A stretch of DNA of 5,187 bases from Treponema sp. (GTDB taxonomy: Bacteria > Spirochaetota > Spirochaetia > Treponematales > Breznakiellaceae): the NCBI GenBank assembly GCA_031276685.1, contig JAISMQ010000200.1:1-5187 (forward strand). Direction: 5' to 3'. Positions 1-4,889 of this stretch are shown here, in pieces. The notes beneath the pieces are model-generated. The model did no database searches. It had not been told where the DNA came from and saw nothing but the letters and a program-made list of their open reading frames with translations. The position numbers and the translations under genes were made by a program. Within the stretch, counting starts at the first letter, position 1. Each line of letters opens with the position of its first letter.

Positions 1-191
1 ACGAACATGGCAACCAGCAGGGGGATAAGGGGCGCCGGGTTCCCCGGGGTTATAACATCGTCGATCAGTTTTTGCGACAGCATGGGGTTGATAATCATCA
101 AGGCCGAGCTGACGGCTGAAAAGGCGATCCCCGCCGCAAGGCCGGCGCGGTTCCCCTTCAGGTAATTCCAAAGCCACTTAATTTGGGACAT
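1..191 (-). CDS. ABC transporter, exporter-type membrane domain (N-terminal fragment)
   Basis: Only the first 63 codons are in the window; the gene runs off the left edge. The start is ATG at 191 with a good ribosome binding site (AAGAGGTG, 203-196) four bases upstream. The peptide begins MSQIKWLWNYLKGNRAG, followed by a hydrophobic helix at about residues 16-36, then LSQKLIDDVI (38-47) and a second hydrophobic stretch from about residue 54. A short cytoplasmic N-terminus, TM1, then a Q-x-L-I-D-D-V motif is the usual opening of type-1 ABC exporter membrane domains, which are often fused to an ATPase in one half-transporter acting as a dimer in the inner membrane. The ATPase half would lie outside the window, so fusion is inferred. 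Substrate (lipid, peptide or drug) cannot be told. It is divergent from adk. Confidence 0.75.
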   Translation of the reverse strand, partial: MSQIKWLWNYLKGNRAGLAAGIAFSAVSSALMIINPMLSQKLIDDVITPGNPAPLIPLLVAMF

Positions 192-253
192 AAAACACCT
201 CTTGGCGTATTCGGGCAGAGCAAGGGGGGCGCTTCAAGATTTCGCGTGTTAAT

Positions 254-281
254 CGCATATTGAAACAGCCGCCTTATCCAA
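254..281 (-). promoter_or_regulatory. weak candidate promoter for the minus-strand ABC gene
   Basis: On the minus strand TTGGAT (281-276) is followed after 16 bases by TATGCG (259-254), about 60 bases before the ABC gene start. The -35 half lies inside the palindrome at 278-296. The -10 match is poor (3 of 6), so this is tentative. Confidence 0.22.
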
Positions 282-296
282 AATTAATAATTTTGG
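278..296. repeat. perfect 19-bp palindrome in the divergent gap
   Basis: CCAAAATTAATAATTTTGG is a perfect inverted repeat of 9 bp around a single central A. It lies between the divergent ABC gene and adk, 87 bases from the first and 190 from the second. It overlaps candidate -35/-10 elements on both strands (TTGGAT on minus; TTGAAA 260-265 with ATTAAT 283-288 on plus), the position expected of an operator. Its outer part, CCAAAAT-N5-ATTTTGG, recurs exactly in the hairpin after the cheY-like gene, so it could instead be a dispersed repeat. No run of T follows on either strand, so it is not a standard intrinsic terminator. Confidence 0.6.
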
Positions 297-367
297 CATA
301 GACTACATTTAAGCCAACTTCACATTTATTTTACAAGCCCCGGACATCTTTTTTGCAAGTCCTGGCC

Positions 368-393
368 CTGCAAACATCAACTGCAAACATCAA
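368..393. repeat. 13-bp perfect tandem repeat upstream of adk
   Basis: CTGCAAACATCAA occurs twice head to tail (368-380 and 381-393). The second copy ends two bases before the candidate -35 of the adk promoter. The repeat could be a paired site for a regulator or a simple slippage duplication. An additional TTTGCA at 352-357 forms a 6-bp inverted repeat with TGCAAA at 369-374. Confidence 0.65.
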
Positions 394-395
394 CC

Positions 396-424
396 TTGAT
401 TGGGCTCCCGTGTTCCGGTAACAT
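396..424 (+). promoter_or_regulatory. candidate sigma70-type promoter for adk
   Basis: TTGATT (396-401) and TAACAT (419-424) are separated by exactly 17 bases, with four of six matches in each box. Transcription would start near 431, giving a leader of about 55 bases to the adk ATG. A more distant alternative is TTGAAA (260-265) with ATTAAT (283-288), also at 17-base spacing. Confidence 0.4.
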
Positions 425-486
425 TATTGTACAAAGAGGGGGCTTTCTCCAAAGCCAAAGTTTCGGGGAAGCCCCAGAGGGAACGT

Positions 487-1134
487 ATGAAGTTGATTTT
501 TTTAGGCCCCCCCGGCGCGGGGAAGGGAACCCTGGCGGCCCGTGCGGCGGGGATTCTTGAAAAGGCATACGGGGCGCCCCACCCCCATATCAGTACCGGG
601 GCGATATTCAGGGCCGCCATAGCCGCACAAAGCCCCCTGGGCCTTAAAGTCAAGGCAATTCTGGATTCGGGCAGGCTGGTGGACGACCGGACCACCGTCG
701 AACTGGTGGAGGAACGGCTTGGCCGGGAGGACGCCCGGGACGGCTACATTCTGGACGGCTTCCCCCGGACCATCCCCCAGGCGGAAGCCCTGGCGGGCTT
801 TTCCCCCGTTGACCTGGTCCTGAATTTCGATATCCCCGACGAATCCGTCCTTGAGCGCCTGGGCGGCCGGCGGGTCTGCCGCGCCTGTGGCCACAATTTC
901 CACATCGTTTTTGACAAGCCGGCGCGGGAGGGGATCTGCGATCACTGCGGCGGGGAAGTCTACACCAGGGACGACGACCGGCCGGAAGCGGTGCGGAAGC
1001 GCCTGGAAGTGTACCGCGCCCAAACCGCGCCCCTTATCGACTTTTACCGCGGGAAGGGGCTTCTGCTGGACGTGGACGCCCGCCCCGGGGTGGAACAGGT
1101 GGTGGAAAACTTTACAAAGGCCCTGCGAATATAA
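487..1134 (+). CDS. adk: adenylate kinase, zinc-type LID
   Basis: Adenylate kinase interconverts ATP + AMP and 2 ADP in the cytoplasm. The protein has 215 residues, normal for the bacterial long form. The P-loop GPPGAGKGT is at residues 7-15, the AMP-binding segment HISTGAIFR at 34-42, and DGFPRT at 90-95. The LID opens with RLGGRR (124-129) and carries two cysteine pairs, C131-x2-C134 and C151-x2-C154, the four-cysteine pattern that binds structural zinc. DDDRPEAVRKRL (162-173) supplies the later LID arginines. I chose ATG 487 because AGAGGGA (476-482) lies just upstream and the protein starts directly with the first beta strand; an in-frame TTG at 400 would add 29 unlikely residues. Two deviations are GKGT-L for the common GKGT-Q and TG-A for the common TG-D in the AMP site. 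It is a single gene, convergent with the dus gene only 22 bases away. Confidence 0.96.
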   Translation: MKLIFLGPPGAGKGTLAARAAGILEKAYGAPHPHISTGAIFRAAIAAQSPLGLKVKAILDSGRLVDDRTTVELVEERLGREDARDGYILDGFPRTIPQAEALAGFSPVDLVLNFDIPDESVLERLGGRRVCRACGHNFHIVFDKPAREGICDHCGGEVYTRDDDRPEAVRKRLEVYRAQTAPLIDFYRGKGLLLDVDARPGVEQVVENFTKALRI

Positions 1135-1156
1135 CCTGCGCGGGAACGCCGGCGGC

Positions 1157-2191
1157 CTACATGCCGCCCCCGCCGTAAAGGCGCGATTCTTCCGGGTGGG
1201 CGCTAAAGTACCCGCGCCACGCCCGTTCTATACCCTGCAGGCTTTCCTCCCGGTTAAGCAGGTTGTTTACGCTGGTCCCCCATTTCAGGTTGCCGCAGAA
1301 GAAGCCGAAAAAGCGCCGGGCGCGGCTAAGGTGGAACTCCGGGGGCTGGTAACGGGCCAGAAGTTCCAGAAAGCGCAGGGCCGTCTCTTCCAGGTTCACG
1401 CTGCGGCGCGCCGGGGGGCCGCCGGACCGTTCCGCGTCCGCCATGCGCCGCGCCTCCGCGAAGATCCAGGGCTGCCGTACCGCCGCCCGGCCCACCATGG
1501 CCCGGCCTTCTTTCGCCCGGCGGAGGAGTTCCGCCGCGCTGCCTATGTCCCCGTTCCCCGCCACGGGGATGCCCAGCTCCCGCCGCAGGGCTTCCACGTA
1601 CTCCCAGCGGGCGCGGCGCTTGAATTTCTCCCCGGCAAGGCGCGGGTGCAGCGTGATAAGCTGGACCCCTTCGGCCTCCAGGCCCCGGCAGAAGCGGGCC
1701 AGGTACTCAAAAGGTTCCCCGTCCGGCCCGGCCCGGGGCGTTTCGCGGGGGCCTGCCTGCCCCCGGTTAGGCGGGCCCAGCCGCAGTTTGACGCTGAGCC
1801 GCCGCCGTACCGCCTTCCGCACCCGGCCGACCATGGACAGGGCCCTGCCCATGTCCCCCATCCAGGCGGCCCCCGCGCCCGTGCGGCGGATTGCCGGGGC
1901 CGCGCAGCCCATGTTAAGGTCGATGCCCAGGCAGTCCCGCCGGTCCAGCAGGGCCGCCGCCCGTTCCAGCCGGTCCGGATCGGGCCCGGTCAGTGGGTAT
2001 ACCAGCCGTCCGGGGCAGGGGCCGGCGTCCAGGTACCAGCGCTCAACGGGGCCGCCCCCCAGCAGGGCCCCGGCGCTTATCATCTCCGTGACGTATTCGA
2101 TCTGGCCGCCGCCCGTGAATCCTTCGATAAGTTCCCGCAGGGCGCGGTGGCTAATTTCCGCCATAGGCGCTAGCATGAAGGGGGCAAACAT
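1157..2191 (-). CDS. dus: tRNA-dihydrouridine synthase
   Basis: This FMN- and NADPH-dependent enzyme family reduces specific uridines in tRNA to dihydrouridine. The 344-residue protein has the TIM-barrel signature from the start: MLAPMAEISHRALREL (6-21), FMN-site strand DLNMGC (91-96) with catalytic Cys96, SVKLRLG (133-139), the substrate/FMN histidine in TLHPR (180-184), PVAGNGDI (209-216) and MVGRAAVRQPWIF (232-244), then a helical C-terminal domain (about 265-340). Cys96 is followed by Ala where most family members have Pro (NMGCP). An Arg/Pro/Gly-rich insert at about 140-158 lengthens the loop after the LRLG strand. I place the start at ATG 2191, where the MFAPFMLAPM beginning fits the family; no ribosome binding site precedes it, so initiation may be leaderless, or at ATG 2176. 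Which Dus class it belongs to, and hence which tRNA position it modifies, is not decided here. It is convergent with adk and divergent from the cheY-like gene. Confidence 0.92.
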   Translation of the reverse strand: MFAPFMLAPMAEISHRALRELIEGFTGGGQIEYVTEMISAGALLGGGPVERWYLDAGPCPGRLVYPLTGPDPDRLERAAALLDRRDCLGIDLNMGCAAPAIRRTGAGAAWMGDMGRALSMVGRVRKAVRRRLSVKLRLGPPNRGQAGPRETPRAGPDGEPFEYLARFCRGLEAEGVQLITLHPRLAGEKFKRRARWEYVEALRRELGIPVAGNGDIGSAAELLRRAKEGRAMVGRAAVRQPWIFAEARRMADAERSGGPPARRSVNLEETALRFLELLARYQPPEFHLSRARRFFGFFCGNLKWGTSVNNLLNREESLQGIERAWRGYFSAHPEESRLYGGGGM

Positions 2192-2239
2192 AGTAGAATT
2201 AAGAAGTATTCGGGATAAAAATGAAAGAAGGGGGGCTGT

Positions 2240-2262
2240 CCGGTCAATCCGGGCTTGACTGG
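2240..2262. repeat. inverted repeat in the dus/cheY divergent gap
   Basis: GTCAA (2243-2247) and TTGAC (2255-2259) are inverted around a 7-base spacer, with a further outer CC/GG pair beyond one mismatch. The dyad creates TTGACC on the minus strand and TTGACT on the plus strand, both resembling -35 boxes. It may be a regulator site or a by-product of back-to-back promoters; the stem is short. Confidence 0.3.
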
Positions 2263-2272
2263 GGCTGCTCAC

Positions 2273-2301
2273 TTGACGAGTAACGTTCTTTCCCATACAG
2301 T
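2273..2301 (+). promoter_or_regulatory. sigma70-type promoter for the cheY-like gene
   Basis: TTGACG (2273-2278, five of six) and TACAGT (2296-2301, four of six) are separated by the ideal 17 bases. The start of transcription would be near 2308, giving a leader of only about 18 bases that still contains the ribosome binding site AGGAG (2313-2317). Confidence 0.5.
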
Positions 2302-2325
2302 TCGTTCAGAAGAGGAGCGTACCGC

Positions 2326-2763
2326 ATGACAGCAAAGGATAATATGCCCAACCTCAACGAGAAGCCGCCGGAGGGGGTTAAGCCGGATGGCAGCGCGTAT
2401 CGGGTGCTGGTGGTTGATGATTCCATGTTTATTGCGAAGCAGCTTGGTCAAATTTTTAGCTCCGAGGGCTTTGAAGTCGCCGCAACGGCTGGCGACGGGG
2501 CCCAAGGGGTGGAGAAATATAAAGAACTGCATCCAAATGTTGACCTGGTAACCATGGATATTACTATGCCGGTAATGGATGGCGTTTCCGCCCTGGAAAA
2601 GATCCTGGAATTTGACAAGAATGCCTGCGTTATCATGGTCAGCGCCCTGGGGAAGGAGGATGTAGTCAAAAAGTCCCTTCTTATGGGGGCAAAAAGCTAC
2701 ATTGTTAAACCGTTGGACCGTAAAAAGGTGCTTGAACGGGTTGTTTCGGTTCTAAAACGATAG
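2326..2763 (+). CDS. CheY-type single-domain response regulator
   Basis: This is a stand-alone receiver domain of 145 residues with no output domain, expected to relay a phosphoryl signal by protein-protein contact. After a polar, Pro-rich tail of about 25 residues the receiver runs from YRVLVVDDSM. All key residues are present: acidic pair D31/D32, phospho-acceptor D78 in MDITMP (77-82), switch serine S106 in MVSALG (104-109), conserved lysine K128 in KPL and switch aromatic Y125. The start at 2326 has AGGAG (2313-2317) eight bases upstream; an internal ATG at 2344 (M7) is a weaker alternative preceded by AAGGA. No kinase, chemoreceptor or flagellar gene is beside it, so its partner is unknown. 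It may act on the flagellar motor like CheY or serve another kinase; the sequence alone does not decide, so I give no symbol. Confidence 0.9.
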   Translation: MTAKDNMPNLNEKPPEGVKPDGSAYRVLVVDDSMFIAKQLGQIFSSEGFEVAATAGDGAQGVEKYKELHPNVDLVTMDITMPVMDGVSALEKILEFDKNACVIMVSALGKEDVVKKSLLMGAKSYIVKPLDRKKVLERVVSVLKR

Positions 2764-2767
2764 GTAA

Positions 2768-2800
2768 AACCGTTCCAAAATCGTGAATTTTGGAACGGTT
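2768..2800 (+). repeat. 14-bp perfect hairpin just after the cheY-like gene
   Basis: AACCGTTCCAAAAT (2768-2781), a 5-base loop CGTGA and ATTTTGGAACGGTT (2787-2800) form a perfect 14-bp stem starting four bases after the stop codon. The position suggests transcript termination or 3'-end protection, but no T-run follows on either strand, so it is not a canonical intrinsic terminator. Its core CCAAAAT-N5-ATTTTGG (2775-2793) matches the palindrome at 278-296 in arms and spacing. Confidence 0.6.
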
Positions 2801-2822
2801 CCGCTTTAACCCCCTAAAAATC

Positions 2823-2851
2823 TACACGTTAGCCTGTTTTACCTCTATACT
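2823..2851 (+). promoter_or_regulatory. candidate promoter for nagB
   Basis: TATACT (2846-2851) matches the -10 consensus at five of six positions. The -35 partner at 17-base spacing, TACACG (2823-2828), is weak (three of six), as is common for activated promoters. Transcription would begin near 2858, so the leader would start just before the hairpin at 2864-2885. Confidence 0.42.
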
Positions 2852-2863
2852 TTATGGCAAGGC

Positions 2864-2891
2864 AAGCGCCCGGCTGCGGGTGTTTTTTATT
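2864..2891 (+). terminator. terminator-like hairpin inside the nagB leader
   Basis: AAGCGCCCG (2864-2872), loop GCTG and CGGGTGTTT (2877-2885) can form a 9-bp stem with two G-U pairs. It merges into a run of six T (2883-2888) followed by ATTATT. This has the shape of an intrinsic terminator. It lies after the only visible nagB -10 and six bases before the nagB ribosome binding site, so it cannot simply end the cheY transcript unless nagB has no promoter of its own. An attenuator or a leaky terminator is the likeliest reading. Confidence 0.45.
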
Positions 2892-2907
2892 ATTGCAGGA
2901 GGATTCT

Positions 2908-3720
2908 ATGCGCGTAACTATTTTTAAGGATTACCATGAACTTAGCGTGGCGGGGGCGGGGCGCATCGCGGACCGGATCACGCGGTTCCAGGGGAAGCGG
3001 CCCTTTGTGCTGGGGCTTCCCACAGGCTCGACGCCGCTGGGCATCTACCGGGAGCTGATCCGCAGGCACCGCGAGGAGCATCTTTCCTTTAGCCACGTGG
3101 TTACCTTCAACATGGACGAGTACCTGGGGCTTTCCGCGGGGCATCCGCAAAGCTACCACAGCTTCATGTGGGAGAATTTTTTCAGCCATATCGATATTCC
3201 GGCATCGAATGTCCATATCCTGAACGGCGAAACCCGCGACCCGGAAGGGGAGTGCGGGGCCTACGAGGAGGCTATCAGGGCGGCGGGGGGCATCGACCTG
3301 TTCCTGGGGGGCATGGGGGAGGACGGGCATATCGCCTTTAACGAGCCGTTTTCGTCGTTCAACTCCCGGACCAGGGTGGCGATCCTTACCGCCGACACCC
3401 GCGCCGTCAACGCCCGCTTTTTTGACGGGGACATAAACCAGGTACCACGCGCGGCCCTTACCGTGGGCGTTGGGACCGTTATGGACGCCAGGGAAGTCCT
3501 GATCGCCGCTTCCGGCCGCAACAAGGCCCGCGCCCTGCGCGGCGCGGTGGAAGGGGCCGTAAGCCACCGCTGCCCCCTTTCCTGCCTCCAGAATCACCCC
3601 AGGGCGGCGATTATCTGCGACGAAGCCGCTGCGGCGGAACTGGAAGTCGGCACCGTGGAGTACTTTAGAACCCTGGAAACGGCGATCCGGGAACAGGCGG
3701 GCGGGGACGCCTGCCCATGA
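2908..3720 (+). CDS. nagB: glucosamine-6-phosphate deaminase
   Basis: NagB converts glucosamine-6-phosphate to fructose-6-phosphate and ammonia, the step that feeds N-acetylglucosamine and cell-wall amino sugars into glycolysis. The 270-residue protein is close to the 266 of E. coli NagB and aligns without large gaps. Visible motifs are the phosphate-site LGLPTGSTP (35-43), FNMDEY (67-72) with the general base D70, and GGMGEDGHIAFNEP (134-147) with D139, H141 and E146 of the ring-opening triad, then NQVPRAALTVGVGT (177-190). Of the allosteric N-acetylglucosamine-6-phosphate site of the E. coli enzyme, R156 and Y252 are kept but the lysine equivalent (E. coli K160) is alanine A158. ATG 2908 has AGGAGG (2897-2902) five bases upstream; an in-frame ATG at 2854 has no such site. 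It is the first gene of a two-gene unit, its stop overlapping the next start. Confidence 0.97.
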   Translation: MRVTIFKDYHELSVAGAGRIADRITRFQGKRPFVLGLPTGSTPLGIYRELIRRHREEHLSFSHVVTFNMDEYLGLSAGHPQSYHSFMWENFFSHIDIPASNVHILNGETRDPEGECGAYEEAIRAAGGIDLFLGGMGEDGHIAFNEPFSSFNSRTRVAILTADTRAVNARFFDGDINQVPRAALTVGVGTVMDAREVLIAASGRNKARALRGAVEGAVSHRCPLSCLQNHPRAAIICDEAAAAELEVGTVEYFRTLETAIREQAGGDACP

Positions 3721-4835
3721 GGCTCCGGCCCCTCTTCCGGTTCCTGTCCCCGTTTTTGGTGTTTGTCCCCCTGTCCGGGGCCGGCCCGCTGGCCCAGGAG
3801 GGGGAGGTGGCGAACCTGGAGGCCTTCCAGGATCCCGCCCGTATCTGGGGTTCCGGGCCGGAGGGGATCATCGAGGAAGCCTACCGCCTGTGCTTTAGGA
3901 CCCGGATTCTGGACGGCAAGGTGATCACCATACGGATGCCCTTCGCCCAGAACAACGAGCGGGACAAGCTGGTGGACCAGGGCTGGGAATTCCTGGGCGG
4001 CGGCAAGGGGGATCCCGCTTTCCTCTGGCCAATTATCGAGGGCGTTATCGATTCTTCGGATTTTAAAGCCTACATGCGCGCCCTGGGGGACGGCCGGGAG
4101 CAGGTGATCATCTTCGATATCCCCGGCCAAAGCTGGACCGCCTCGCGGGACCTGTTCGACATTGCCCGCATGAAGGCCGGGGCCTACCGGGGCCTGCCCC
4201 ACCGGCCCTACGTGCTGGTAAGCGGCCGGGGGATCGAAGAGACCGATGTGTACAACTACCTGTACTGCGTGGGCCTTGCCGGGATGGACTGTTCCGGCTT
4301 TGTCTGGCACGTTCTTTCCTACCTGGCCAGGGCCGGGGGCCTGGACCTGGGGCGCAGCCTAAGCCGGGCGCTGGGGGTCCGGGGCGGGATCGACCCCTCC
4401 CGTTACGCGGGGACCGCGTTTTACAATTCAAAAAGCTCCCAGATCATCGCCGTGGAAGATACGGTTTCGCAGCTCCGCCCCGGGGATATCCTCCTGTTCC
4501 GGGGCTACGACGGGGAAATGTCCCATTCCGCCGTTATCCAGGCCGTGGACCTGCGCGCCGGTTTTATCCGCTACCTGCAGTGTACCGACGAGGCCCCCCT
4601 TGCCGAACGGGGGGTCCACGAGTCCTACATCTACTTCGACCCCGCCAGGGCGGATATTTCCCTTGGCGACCCCTCCCTCAACTGGACCCAGAAACGCTAT
4701 GCCCCGTTCCCCGGCGAACAGGGCTCCCCCTTTTCGGACGACGGCGAGCGCTACCGGGCCTACGCCGAACTGGGCGGCGGCCGCGTGGTCCGCCTGCGGC
4801 CCCTGGTCCCGATCATCGAAAAGCTGGCAGGCTAA
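3717..4835 (+). CDS. exported NlpC/P60-like (papain-fold) protein, probable cell-wall hydrolase
   Basis: The 372-residue protein begins with a signal peptide: basic MRLRPLFR, hydrophobic core to about residue 19, and a plausible cleavage after PLA (24-26). Residues 30-185 match nothing I recognise. A papain-like core follows: GMDCSGFVW (189-197) with candidate nucleophile C192, LRPGDILLF (253-261) and MSHSAVIQ (268-275) with candidate H270; Q288 or D291 could be the third residue. This order is that of NlpC/P60 and related peptidoglycan endopeptidases or amidases. C192 and H270 are 78 residues apart, longer than the roughly 50 of E. coli Spr, so an extra segment lies at about 205-250. The start ATG overlaps the nagB stop as ATGA with only a G-rich weak ribosome site, implying translational coupling. 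A wall-degrading role fits the nagB link but the substrate is inferred. Confidence 0.72.
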   Translation: MRLRPLFRFLSPFLVFVPLSGAGPLAQEGEVANLEAFQDPARIWGSGPEGIIEEAYRLCFRTRILDGKVITIRMPFAQNNERDKLVDQGWEFLGGGKGDPAFLWPIIEGVIDSSDFKAYMRALGDGREQVIIFDIPGQSWTASRDLFDIARMKAGAYRGLPHRPYVLVSGRGIEETDVYNYLYCVGLAGMDCSGFVWHVLSYLARAGGLDLGRSLSRALGVRGGIDPSRYAGTAFYNSKSSQIIAVEDTVSQLRPGDILLFRGYDGEMSHSAVIQAVDLRAGFIRYLQCTDEAPLAERGVHESYIYFDPARADISLGDPSLNWTQKRYAPFPGEQGSPFSDDGERYRAYAELGGGRVVRLRPLVPIIEKLAG

Positions 4836-4852
4836 GCCCCTGGCGGCGGGGC
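4836..4852 (+). terminator. weak GC hairpin after the NlpC/P60-like gene
   Basis: GCCCC (4836-4840) and GGGGC (4848-4852) pair around a 7-base loop immediately after the stop codon. Only three T follow, at 4859-4861, so termination strength is doubtful. Confidence 0.22.
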
Positions 4853-4859
4853 CGGGCCT

Positions 4860-4888
4860 TTGACAATCCCCCGCGTATCCGTTATCGT
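4860..4888 (+). promoter_or_regulatory. strong sigma70-type promoter for the lipoprotein gene
   Basis: A perfect -35 TTGACA (4860-4865) is followed after exactly 17 bases by TATCGT (4883-4888, four of six). Transcription would start near 4895, on the left arm of the dyad described next. This separates the lipoprotein gene from the nagB unit. Confidence 0.6.
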
Positions 4889-4889
4889 G

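Noticed and set aside
400..486. N-terminal extension of adenylate kinase from TTG at 400
   Set aside because: It would add 29 residues before the first beta strand with no family precedent, overlaps the candidate promoter and has no ribosome binding site, whereas ATG 487 has one.
1151..1168. GGCGGC-N6-GCCGCC hairpin between adk and dus as a bidirectional terminator
   Set aside because: The stem is only 6 bp, it includes the dus stop codon, and no T-run follows on either strand; such stems are common by chance in GC-rich DNA.
851..2173. A 440-codon open frame on the plus strand
   Set aside because: It spans parts of adk in the wrong frame and the whole antisense of the dus gene. Its translation is low-complexity Ala/Pro/Arg-rich with no domain, a GC-rich shadow of two well-supported genes.
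1443..2258. A 271-codon plus-strand open frame opposite dus
   Set aside because: The product is Ser/Arg/Pro-rich with no motif, and the minus strand encodes a full set of Dus motifs over the same bases.
2192..2296. N-terminal extension of the dus product from ATG at 2296
   Set aside because: The added 35 residues are not typical of the family and would overlap the cheY promoter; the Dus fold begins naturally at MFAPFMLAPM.
2854..2907. Upstream in-frame start or leader peptide for nagB at ATG 2854
   Set aside because: It lies at the predicted transcription start with no ribosome site, and the known NagB N-terminus (MR-x-x-I) matches ATG 2908 with AGGAGG. A leader peptide role cannot be fully excluded but has no positive support.
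2890..3597. A 235-codon minus-strand open frame opposite nagB
   Set aside because: It is antisense to a complete, motif-rich nagB and shows no recognisable domain or credible start site.
3594..4310. A 238-codon minus-strand open frame opposite the end of nagB and the NlpC/P60-like gene
   Set aside because: Its Pro/Gly/His-rich translation has no domain, and the plus-strand gene has a signal peptide and catalytic motifs.
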